DNA of 13,200 nt from Bacteroidales bacterium UBA1208 (GTDB taxonomy: Bacteria > Bacteroidota > Bacteroidia > Bacteroidales > P3): contig DBXQ01000034.1 of the NCBI GenBank assembly GCA_002309955.1, positions 15,840 to 29,039 of the forward strand. The letters are read 5' to 3'. Positions 1-6,138 of the stretch are shown here, in pieces. A model generated the notes under the pieces. It worked only from the letters and a program-made list of their open reading frames with translations. It did no database searches and was not told the origin of the DNA. A program made the translations under genes and the position numbers. Positions within the stretch are counted from its first letter, which is position 1. Each line of letters opens with the position of its first letter.

Positions 1-665
1 TTACTCCCTTCGGTCGTGACCATGCTTTGGCTCGGCATAGCAAACGAGTTTGCTCTGCTCTCGCTTAGCGCATGGTTTGGGCAGGCGTCGACACAGGCGT
101 GGCAGTCGCCACAGCGGTTCTCTATCGGGGTGTCGTAGCAGTCGGTAGGGGAGGAGGTGACAAGTTCGCCAATGTTGCAGTAGGAGCCAAGGATGGGATT
201 GACAAGGAGGGTGTTGCGCCCGATCCAGCCAAGACCGGCACGACGAGCCCACTGCTTGTCGCTGATGGGGACGGTGTCGACACAGGGCTTGGCGTCGAAG
301 TCGGGGTACCGCTGACGGATGGCCGTGATGAGCTGGTAGAGCATCCGTTTGATGCGCTCGTGGTAGTCCTCGCCATAGGCATATTGCGCTATGCGGGCAG
401 TGTCTTGCATGGTTTGGGAGGGCTTGTAGCCCGAGAGGAGCACGATGACACTTCTCGCTTCAGGGACTAACAGAGTGGGGTCGCTCCGTTTGTCGCGGTG
501 CTGCTTCATATAGGCCATGTCGGCTTGGTAGCCTCGGCGGAGCCATTCTTCATAACCCCATTCCTCCTCGGTCAGAGGAGTGGCAACGGCTATGCCGCAG
601 GCATCGAAACCTACACGGATAGCGGCCTCTTTCACGAAAGAGGAGGAGAGGGTGGGGGCTTCCAC
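1..665 (-). CDS. queG: Epoxyqueuosine reductase QueG (3' end outside window)
   Basis: QueG reduces epoxyqueuosine to queuosine in the wobble position of tRNAs, using cobalamin and two [4Fe-4S] clusters in the cytosol. In the minus-strand frame that is open across the left edge I read about 221 codons. The core segment QWARRAGLGWIGRNTLLVNP lies near 197-254, followed by GSYCNIGELVTSS and the first cluster motif CGDCHACVDACP (about 85-120). The start is GTG at 663-665: a TAA in the same frame (669-671, the stop of the upstream methyltransferase) excludes anything earlier, and the next residues (VEAPTLSSSFVKEAAIRVGF) fit a QueG N-terminus. The gap to the upstream gene is only 3 nt, so it is the last visible gene of the nadC operon. 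Odd point: the usual R-C-I/L-S-Y-L-T-I-E segment does not follow within about a dozen residues of the CP motif; about 22 residues from palindromic DNA come instead. Whether the gene is intact cannot be seen here. Confidence 0.9.
   Translation of the reverse strand, partial: MEAPTLSSSFVKEAAIRVGFDACGIAVATPLTEEEWGYEEWLRRGYQADMAYMKQHRDKRSDPTLLVPEARSVIVLLSGYKPSQTMQDTARIAQYAYGEDYHERIKRMLYQLITAIRQRYPDFDAKPCVDTVPISDKQWARRAGLGWIGRNTLLVNPILGSYCNIGELVTSSPTDCYDTPIENRCGDCHACVDACPNHALSESRANSFAMPSQSMVTTEGS
39..54. repeat. Palindrome AGCAAACGAGTTTGCT within queG
   Basis: A 16-bp inverted repeat with 7-bp arms AGCAAAC/GTTTGCT and a 2-nt loop. A second small palindrome, GGTCGTGACC, lies at 12-21. Both sit in the queG reading frame just after the first iron-sulfur motif, where the segment leading to the second cluster is expected in the family. 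They look like an inserted repeat rather than conserved QueG sequence. Confidence 0.6.
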
Positions 666-668
666 GGG

Positions 669-1982
669 TTAGTCGTTGTCGTTGACGGGTGAGACATCCG
701 TATCCCTTTCTTTTACGGGCGAGGCGCCCGTATCCCTCTCTTCTACGGGCGAGGCGCCCGTTCCCCGGGAGGCACGGTTCTCTTTCAGGCTCCCTTCGAA
801 GAGCTCGAACTGCAGGAAACGGCAGTCAAGCTGGCCGTTGAGCAGGGGTATCTTTTTGGAGGGCTTCAGTCCGATGTGTTTCATGGCCTCGAAGTCGGAG
901 GTGATGAGCCACACTTCGCAGTCTTTGCCGTATCGGCGCTTGAAGGTATCGCCCAACTGTTGATACATGGCATTAAGATCCTCAATCTTGATGCGTTCGC
1001 CGTAGGGCGGGTTGGTGACGATGAGGGTAGGTCCTTCGGGCGGGTCTTGGTCTTCGAACGAGCCGTTGAAGAGCATGACGTCTTTGTGGAGTTTGGTGAA
1101 CTGGAGGTTCTTCTCAGCTTGTGAGAGGACGGTGAGGTCGATATCGTTTCCCCATATTTCGTGGTCGAAATCAGTGGAGCCAATCTTGCGGTCTTCTTCC
1201 TGTTTGACACTTTTCCATTCCCCGAGATTGAATTCTTTCCAACGTTTGAAAGCGAAGCGGTCGCCGCGGTAGTATTGGGCGGGAATGTTCATAGCCATCA
1301 TGGCGGCTTCGATGAGGATGGTTCCAGAGCCGCACATAGGATCGTAGAAGTTGGTGTCGCACTGCCAGCCAGTAAGCTTGATCATGCCTGCGGCAAGGAC
1401 TTCATTGAGGGGGGCAATACCGACGGCTTGGCGGTAGCCGCGCTTATGCAGGGAGTCGCCTGAGGAGTTGATGAGGAGGGTGACCTGGTTGTCACGGATG
1501 TGGAGGTTGAACTTATAGTCGGCGTTCTCGGTGTCGATGGAGGGACGCTGGCCGAAGTTGCGGCGGAAACGGTCAACAATGGCATCCTTGGTCTTAAGGG
1601 CAGCGAAATAGGAGTGAGTGAAGATTTCGCCAGAGGTGGTACTGTCAATCATGAAGGTGCAGTCGACATCGAGAATCTTTTCCCACTTGATGCGGTAGAC
1701 TTGGTCGTAGAGCTCTTGGTCGTTGTTGGCCTCGAATTGGGCAAAAGGCTTGAGGATGGCCAGAGCGGTGCGACAAGTGTAGTTGGCACGATAGAGGAGT
1801 CGCATGTCGCCTTCGAAGGTGACAGCACGGTTGATGCATTCGATATTCTCGGCACCAATGGTACGGAGTTCGTCGGCAAGGACCTCTTCGAGTCCCATCA
1901 TGGTCTTGGCAACCATCTTGAATTTCTCTTTGAATGAGTTTTGTACGGGTACGGCTTTGCCGTTTTGTTTCTGGATAATCAT
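669..1982 (-). CDS. THUMP-domain class I SAM-dependent RNA methyltransferase (RlmL/YpsC-like)
   Basis: Member of COG0116, the family of the m2G-forming N-terminal half of E. coli RlmL and of B. subtilis YpsC; it probably methylates 23S rRNA in the cytosol. The 437 residues hold an N-terminal ferredoxin-like/THUMP region (about 23-175; GLEEVLADEL near 30), SLHKRGYR near 177, the SAM-binding motif FYDPMCGSGTILIEA (212-226) and the catalytic motif TNPPYGER (323-330). It lacks the second methyltransferase half of E. coli RlmL, as is usual outside Proteobacteria. ATG at 1980-1982 has no visible ribosome binding site; homologues as I recall them begin close to MVAKT, so ATG at 1914-1916 is an alternative. 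It follows the YihY gene by 36 nt and precedes queG by 3 nt. Residues about 408-437 are an added tail of near-identical 10-residue repeats, TGASPVEERD-like, encoded by palindromic DNA and probably not part of the fold. The exact target nucleotide is not known. Confidence 0.9.
   Translation of the reverse strand: MIIQKQNGKAVPVQNSFKEKFKMVAKTMMGLEEVLADELRTIGAENIECINRAVTFEGDMRLLYRANYTCRTALAILKPFAQFEANNDQELYDQVYRIKWEKILDVDCTFMIDSTTSGEIFTHSYFAALKTKDAIVDRFRRNFGQRPSIDTENADYKFNLHIRDNQVTLLINSSGDSLHKRGYRQAVGIAPLNEVLAAGMIKLTGWQCDTNFYDPMCGSGTILIEAAMMAMNIPAQYYRGDRFAFKRWKEFNLGEWKSVKQEEDRKIGSTDFDHEIWGNDIDLTVLSQAEKNLQFTKLHKDVMLFNGSFEDQDPPEGPTLIVTNPPYGERIKIEDLNAMYQQLGDTFKRRYGKDCEVWLITSDFEAMKHIGLKPSKKIPLLNGQLDCRFLQFELFEGSLKENRASRGTGASPVEERDTGASPVKERDTDVSPVNDND
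685..761 (-). repeat. 30-bp tandem palindromic repeat inside the methyltransferase 3' end
   Basis: Three units start at 685, 715 and 745 with a 30-bp period; the third is present only as its 17-bp core. The core in units 2 and 3, ACGGGCGAGGCGCCCGT, is a perfect 7-bp stem (ACGGGCG/CGCCCGT) around a 3-nt loop. Unit 1 is a diverged copy (acgggtgagacatccgt). A pyrimidine-rich 13-bp spacer separates the cores. The period is a multiple of three, so the array reads in frame as the decapeptide TGASPVEERD with variants. It resembles mobile palindromic elements that sit in coding DNA; the family name is not known to me. Confidence 0.85.
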
Positions 1983-2018
1983 GGGTGAGGGAGTTGTAAG
2001 GGGTTAAAAGGTTTTGAA

Positions 2019-2993
2019 TTAATGGGTTTCAGTAATGGATTTGGGGTTGTGTCTCCGGCCGTTGGCAATGGCGATGTTGAGTTCATAGCCGAGCATGATG
2101 ACGAAGCAGTTGAGCAACAGCCAGAGCATGACGAGCAGGAGTGTGCCAATGGAGCCGTAGAGGAGATTGTAGCGGTTGAAGTTGGCCAGGTATATCTTGA
2201 ATCCCCACGAGAGGAGGATGAACATAACGGTGGCGAACATGGCACCGGCAGAGAAGAAGCCAACACGCTGTTTCTTCATGGGTATGACGTAGTAGATGAG
2301 ACTTAAGGTGAATAGAGCCATGCCCACAAGGATGACCCAGCGGCCGATGCCGATGATGATGTGGGTGAAGGAACCGGGGGTCAGGATACCGTAGCGGAAC
2401 ATCCAGATAAGGATGGTCTTGTAGCCAATAATCAGCACCAGTACAAGCACCAGCAGGATATACAGCAGGAAGACCAGGCCGATGCAAATGAGGTAGGATA
2501 ATACGACAGGGCGTTGCTCGGTATGGCGGTCGGTAAAGTAGGCCATCATGCTGTTGAGACCATTGGCGGCGAAGAGGACCGACAACACCGAGCCGATGGA
2601 AAGCAGGCTGGTATGCTTGTGTCCCATCACGTCGTTGATGGTGTTGGCTATGGGACCATATATCTTCTCGGGAACGATAATCTGAAGTTCATACAGCAAT
2701 TCGTCCTGTAGGCCGTCGAAAGGCAGGAAGGCGATAAGGGTAAAGATAAAGATAAGCAGTGGGGGTAAGGCAGTGAGAAATGAGAATGCCAGTCCTTTGG
2801 ATGCCCGCCAGAGGTCGCCGTTGAAGATTCCGCGCCAAAGATAAACTGCAATGTCGTAGAGAGGTACGCCCTGTCCACGGGGCATAGAGATGCGGTGGAC
2901 CATGATGCGCGATTTCCGCACTGTGCGGCTATGCTTTACGCGCTCTCCCATCTTTTGGAAACGGTCGGACAGTTTATTGGTGTGGGCGTTCAC
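2019..2993 (-). CDS. YihY/virulence factor BrkB family inner membrane protein
   Basis: A polytopic inner membrane protein of the YihY/BrkB family (PF03631). The family was once annotated as ribonuclease BN, which is wrong; its biochemical role is unsettled. After a basic N-terminal region (1-65), six hydrophobic helices can be placed at about 67-90, 131-150, 166-190, 210-233, 245-268 and 280-303. Family-type segments are ASKGLAFSFLTALPPLL (64-80) and, near the C-terminus, NRYNLLYGSIGTLLLVMLWL (273-292). The length of 324 is normal. The start is GTG at 2991-2993; the upstream stop of nadC (3006-3008) is in the same frame, so no earlier start exists, but ATG at 2949-2951 is possible because neither has a clear ribosome binding site. 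It lies 12 nt after nadC and 36 nt before the methyltransferase, which points to one transcript. Confidence 0.9.
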   Translation of the reverse strand: MNAHTNKLSDRFQKMGERVKHSRTVRKSRIMVHRISMPRGQGVPLYDIAVYLWRGIFNGDLWRASKGLAFSFLTALPPLLIFIFTLIAFLPFDGLQDELLYELQIIVPEKIYGPIANTINDVMGHKHTSLLSIGSVLSVLFAANGLNSMMAYFTDRHTEQRPVVLSYLICIGLVFLLYILLVLVLVLIIGYKTILIWMFRYGILTPGSFTHIIIGIGRWVILVGMALFTLSLIYYVIPMKKQRVGFFSAGAMFATVMFILLSWGFKIYLANFNRYNLLYGSIGTLLLVMLWLLLNCFVIMLGYELNIAIANGRRHNPKSITETH

Positions 2994-3005
2994 TTCAGCG
3001 GACGG

Positions 3006-3875
3006 TTATTTCTTCACAAGCGAGATGTCCATGCTTTTGATGTGGTGGGTGAGGGCGCCCACGGAGATGAAATCAACACCGGTCTCGGCATAGTTGCGCA
3101 AGGTCTCTTCGGTGATGCCTCCACTGGCTTCGGTCTCATACTTTCCGTCAATGCGTCGCACAGCTTCGCGAAGAGTGTCGGTGTCGAAATTGTCGAGCAT
3201 GATCCGGTCTACGCCACCATGACGCAATACCTGTTCCAATTCATCGAGGTTGCGCACTTCGATTTCTATCTTCAGGTTTTTGCCTTTTTCCTTGAGGTAG
3301 GCATGGGTGCGGTCAATGGCAGCTTCGATGCCACCGGCAAAGTCGATATGATTGTCCTTGAGCATGACCATGTCGTAGAGTCCGATGCGATGGTTGGTGC
3401 CACCTCCGCAGTGCACAGCATACTTTTCCAAGAGACGCATGTTGGGCGTGGTTTTGCGGGTGTCCAAAAGACGGGTGTGCAAACCGTCAAGCATCTGCAC
3501 CATATGGTGTGTCTGTGTAGCGATGCCACTGAGTCGCTGCATAAAGTTGAGGGCTGTCCGTTCGGCTGTGAGAATCACTCCCGAAGCGCCCTCGATGGTC
3601 ATCAGAATATCGCCTTTTTTCACTTCGTCACCATCCTGTTTATGCAAGGTGACAGTAAGGGGAATCTGACTATGGTAGAAAGAGTCGTTCACAAAGTGAA
3701 ACACCCGTTCTCCCACTTCCATGCCACAGACAATACCATCTGCTTTTGCAACCATTTTGGCTGAGTTTGTAGCGGTTGGGGGAATACATGCCAAAGTACT
3801 GTGGTCACCGTCGCCCACATCTTCGAGCAGTGCCATACGAATCAATTCGTCTAAATTCGGGATATTGGTCATCAT
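3006..3875 (-). CDS. nadC: Nicotinate-nucleotide pyrophosphorylase (carboxylating), quinolinate phosphoribosyltransferase
   Basis: NadC converts quinolinate and PRPP to nicotinate mononucleotide with release of CO2 and pyrophosphate, the step by which de novo NAD synthesis reaches the pyridine nucleotides. Diagnostic segments (numbered from the chosen start) are TAERTALNFMQRLSGIAT (about 104-121), the PRPP/quinolinate-binding DTRKTTP (about 138-144), HCGGGTNHRIGLYDMVMLKD and the C-terminal SGGI segment of the alpha/beta barrel. At 289 residues it is full length. I place the start at ATG 3873-3875: AAAAGGTG lies on the minus strand 6 nt before it, a rare good Shine-Dalgarno here. The in-frame GTG at 3882-3884 overlaps that site and is less likely; ATG at 3870-3872 is also possible. 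It is the first gene of the minus operon and is divergent from cinA, whose C-terminal domain also acts on pyridine nucleotides. Confidence 0.95.
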   Translation of the reverse strand: MMTNIPNLDELIRMALLEDVGDGDHSTLACIPPTATNSAKMVAKADGIVCGMEVGERVFHFVNDSFYHSQIPLTVTLHKQDGDEVKKGDILMTIEGASGVILTAERTALNFMQRLSGIATQTHHMVQMLDGLHTRLLDTRKTTPNMRLLEKYAVHCGGGTNHRIGLYDMVMLKDNHIDFAGGIEAAIDRTHAYLKEKGKNLKIEIEVRNLDELEQVLRHGGVDRIMLDNFDTDTLREAVRRIDGKYETEASGGITEETLRNYAETGVDFISVGALTHHIKSMDISLVKK

Positions 3876-3900
3876 GTCAAACACCTTTTAATTGAATTTG

Positions 3901-3931
3901 CAAAAATACGAATATTCTTTCAATTATCAAA
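3901..3931 (-). promoter_or_regulatory. Bacteroidetes-type promoter for the nadC operon
   Basis: On the minus strand the -33 box TTTG (3928-3931) is followed by exactly 19 nt and the -7 box TATTTTTG (3901-3908). This matches the Bacteroidetes primary-sigma consensus TTTG-N19-TAnnTTTG at every fixed position. Transcription would begin close to 3895, giving a leader of about 20 nt before the nadC ATG. Confidence 0.85.
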
Positions 3932-3960
3932 AATAATCTTACTGATTCCTCTTTTTTTCG

Positions 3961-3968
3961 TACTTTTG
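3961..3968 (+). promoter_or_regulatory. -7 box of the cinA promoter
   Basis: TACTTTTG matches TAnnTTTG. The place expected for the -33 box (about 3938-3941, CTTA) is a poor match to TTTG. The box ends only 4 nt before the cinA ATG, so the transcript would be leaderless or nearly so. Confidence 0.65.
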
Positions 3969-3972
3969 CACC

Positions 3973-5217
3973 ATGAATGCAACGATAATCAACATAGGTG
4001 ACGAACTGCTTATCGGGCAGGTAGTCAACACTAATGCCTCCACAATGGCCCGTCTGTTGACAGGTATTGGTATGGAAGTTGTGAGCACTATGGTTGTGGG
4101 TGATAACCGTCAGGATATTTGGAATGCCGTCGACAAAGCCATGCATTGTTCCGATGCCGTTTTGGTTACGGGTGGCCTTGGCCCTACCAAGGACGACATT
4201 ACCAAGCACATTCTATGCGAGTATTTCGACAGCGAATTATATGAGAACACTGAAGCGCTCGACAATGTGAAGCGCATCTTTGCAGCCCGGGGCTATGAAC
4301 TGACCGATGTCAACCGTCGTCAGGCATGGGTTCCGCGTTGCTGCCAAGTTCTGAACAACGATTTGGGTACGGCACCCGGCATGTGGTTCGAGCGCGATGG
4401 GCATGTCCTCGTCTCTATGGCTGGCGTACCTTTCGAGATGGAATGGCTCATGAACAACCGAGTATTGCCTCGTTTGCAACATCATTTCAGCATGGGAGCC
4501 ATCCTCAACAAGAATATCCTCATCCAAGGTATTGGCGAGTCATTCCTTTCAGACCTCATCGAGCCGTGGGAATTGGCTTTGCCCTCCTTCATCCGACTGG
4601 CCTATCTCCCTGTGGCGGGCATGGTCAAATTGCGTCTTACAGCCCGTGGTAACGACGTTGTCGCGCTTCAGGCAGCCGTTACCAAAGCCGTTGCTGAGCT
4701 TTATCCCCTTGCGGGGAGATATATCGTTGGTGAAGACTGTGAAACCCTTCCCGAACTTGTTGCCCAAAAACTGACAGCTATGGGACAAACCCTTGCCACT
4801 GCCGAGAGTTGTACCGGAGGTACTATTGCCAGCCGTCTCACGGCCTTGGCGGGAGCCTCTGCCTACTTCAAAGGCGGCATTGTGGCCTACAGCAACGAGG
4901 TGAAAGAAAGTGCCCTCGGTGTCCGTCACGAAACCCTTGCAGCATACGGAGCTGTCAGCGAAGAGACCGTCCGTGAGATGGTCGAAGGTGTCCGCTTCCG
5001 CCTTGAAAGCGACTACGCCATCGCCACCACTGGCATTGCTGGTCCCACTGGCGGAACTCCCGACAAACCTGTAGGCACCGTATGGGTGGCTGTCTGCTCC
5101 CGTATGAATACCGTCACCCAACTTATGCACTATGGCGACCGTCGCCAGCAAACAATTGACCGAACTGTAAACCAAGCCTATGCAATGTTAATACGATTAC
5201 TATGCCAAAAGGATTAA
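3973..5217 (+). CDS. cinA: CinA family protein: MoCF-like domain plus nicotinamide-nucleotide amidohydrolase
   Basis: A full-length two-domain CinA of 414 residues. The N-terminal MoaB/MogA-like domain (about 4-170), linked in the family to ADP-ribose pyrophosphatase activity, has NIGDELLIGQVVNTN (7-21), VTGGLGPTKDDITK (65-78) and GTAPGM (132-137). A connecting domain follows (about 175-250), then the C-terminal PncC domain (about 255-412), which deamidates NMN to nicotinate mononucleotide in pyridine nucleotide recycling. The PncC domain shows the active-site segment AESCTGG (277-283), GGIVAYSNEVK, GIAGPTGGTPDKPVGTV (354-370) and GDR (388-390). The ATG at 3973 gives the canonical N-terminus and has no ribosome binding site; it sits just behind the -7 box. 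The gene overlaps the next one by 16 nt and is divergent from nadC, whose product is the same nucleotide that PncC makes. Confidence 0.95.
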   Translation: MNATIINIGDELLIGQVVNTNASTMARLLTGIGMEVVSTMVVGDNRQDIWNAVDKAMHCSDAVLVTGGLGPTKDDITKHILCEYFDSELYENTEALDNVKRIFAARGYELTDVNRRQAWVPRCCQVLNNDLGTAPGMWFERDGHVLVSMAGVPFEMEWLMNNRVLPRLQHHFSMGAILNKNILIQGIGESFLSDLIEPWELALPSFIRLAYLPVAGMVKLRLTARGNDVVALQAAVTKAVAELYPLAGRYIVGEDCETLPELVAQKLTAMGQTLATAESCTGGTIASRLTALAGASAYFKGGIVAYSNEVKESALGVRHETLAAYGAVSEETVREMVEGVRFRLESDYAIATTGIAGPTGGTPDKPVGTVWVAVCSRMNTVTQLMHYGDRRQQTIDRTVNQAYAMLIRLLCQKD

Positions 5218-5579
5218 TTACCATACTCATGCTTGTCTGCTCCAACGTCTTCATGACCTTTGCATGGTACGGCAACCTCAAATTGCAGCAGATGAATCTT
5301 ATCAAGGACTGGCCTCTGATAGGTATTATTGTCCTCTCGTGGGGCATGGCCTTCTTCGAATACACCTTCATGATTCCCGCCAACCGTATAGGCTCCCAAA
5401 TCACGGGTGGACCCTTCTCGCTCATGCAGCTCAAAGTCATACAAGAGTGTGTCTCCCTTGTTGTTTTCACAGTTATTGTGGCTACCGTCTTCAAAGGCGA
5501 GCCCATCCGTTGGAACCACCTCGTAGCCTTCGGCCTCATCATCCTTGCCGTCTTCTTCGCCTTTATGAAAACTGAGTGA
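5202..5579 (+). CDS. DMT family (DUF486) small membrane protein
   Basis: A 125-residue hydrophobic protein of the DUF486 type, related to the drug/metabolite transporter fold. Four membrane helices can be placed at about 3-23, 38-56, 77-98 and 104-122. Family-like segments include NVFMTFAWYGNLKL, the centre AFFEYTFMIPANRIG (50-64) and FSLMQLKVIQE (72-82). Length is normal for the family. It overlaps the 3' end of cinA by 16 nt in another frame and lacks its own ribosome binding site, so translation is probably coupled to cinA. The substrate, if it is a transporter, is not known; proteins this small usually work as dimers. Confidence 0.88.
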   Translation: MPKGLITILMLVCSNVFMTFAWYGNLKLQQMNLIKDWPLIGIIVLSWGMAFFEYTFMIPANRIGSQITGGPFSLMQLKVIQECVSLVVFTVIVATVFKGEPIRWNHLVAFGLIILAVFFAFMKTE

Positions 5580-5593
5580 TTCAAAATGACATA

Positions 5594-5634
5594 AACGCGA
5601 ATTAGCATATAATGTTCATTAAATTAAATTGATA
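5594..5634. repeat. Left flanking repeat of the GxxExxY gene
   Basis: AACGCGAATTA (5594-5604) is an inverted copy, 10 of 11 matching, of TAATTCGTGTT at 6108-6118 beyond the gene. GTTCAT...TTGATA (5614-5634) is a direct copy, with a 4-nt length difference, of GTTCATGTTAATTGATA at 6064-6080. The pair encloses the GxxExxY gene. The direct repeat is AT-rich, so part of the likeness could be chance. Confidence 0.5.
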
Positions 5635-5638
5635 GGAG

Positions 5639-6064
5639 ATGGATGTCAGAAAATATAAAGATTTGATATATGAAATCATAGGCTCTGCTATGGAGGTTCA
5701 TGGTATCTTGGGCTATGGCTTGCTTGAACCTGTATATAGTGAAGCACTCTATTTGGAACTTCTTGATAGGGGGATTCCCTCTGAACGCGAGAAACATTTA
5801 CCAGTGTTCTATAAGAATTACCAACTAGATAAATATTACCAAATGGATTTAGTCGTAGGGGATATTGTGGTGGAGCTGAAATCTGTGAGTGAATTAACTT
5901 CGGCACATCGGATGCAATTGTTCAATTATCTGAGGCTTGTTCATATGCCCATTGGTTTACTTATCAACTTTGGACAACCCAGTCTGCAAGGAGAACGATA
6001 TGCGTATTATCTTGACGAAAACGAATGTGTTTTGCTTGACCGAAATATGAACCCTGTTTATTAG
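5639..6064 (+). CDS. GxxExxY protein (PD-(D/E)XK nuclease-like fold)
   Basis: A 141-residue protein of the GxxExxY family (PF13366/TIGR04256), which has the PD-(D/E)XK nuclease fold. The name motif is G27-L-L-E30-P-V-Y33. The putative metal site is D70 in YYQMDLVVGD and E79-L-K81 in VVELKSV; QLFNYL (93-98) is the usual helix. No biological function has been settled for the family; nuclease activity is an inference from the fold. The start is ATG 5639; AGGAG touches it directly, too close to be a normal ribosome binding site, but the protein N-terminus (YKDLIYEIIGSAMEVH) is typical. Base composition is visibly richer in AT than the genes on both sides, and flanking repeats are present at 5594-5634 and 6064-6118, which suggests it came in as a small unit between the DUF486 gene and the mannosidase gene. 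Confidence 0.88.
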   Translation: MDVRKYKDLIYEIIGSAMEVHGILGYGLLEPVYSEALYLELLDRGIPSEREKHLPVFYKNYQLDKYYQMDLVVGDIVVELKSVSELTSAHRMQLFNYLRLVHMPIGLLINFGQPSLQGERYAYYLDENECVLLDRNMNPVY

Positions 6065-6118
6065 TTCATGTTAATTGATATAGAGAGAATTAATGATATA
6101 TTCAAGGTAATTCGTGTT
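6064..6118. repeat. Right flanking repeat of the GxxExxY gene
   Basis: GTTCATGTTAATTGATA (6064-6080) repeats the left direct copy, and TAATTCGTGTT (6108-6118) is the inverted partner of 5594-5604. It overlaps the stop codon of the GxxExxY gene and lies 20 nt before the mannosidase start. No TAnnTTTG promoter is visible between the two genes. Confidence 0.5.
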
Positions 6119-6138
6119 AAAAATAAAAAGATAATGAC

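Noticed and set aside
1..252. 83-codon minus-strand frame ending at base 1
   Set aside because: It is one frame off from queG, whose core and iron-sulfur motifs are read in the frame open at the left edge.
685..761. Short regular repeats that could suggest a CRISPR array
   Set aside because: Units are directly contiguous with near-identical spacers, lie inside a coding region, and there are only three; no cas genes are near.
2895..3764. 289-codon plus-strand open frame opposite nadC and the YihY gene start
   Set aside because: nadC motifs on the minus strand are unmistakable; the plus frame crosses the junction of two real genes and shows no domain.
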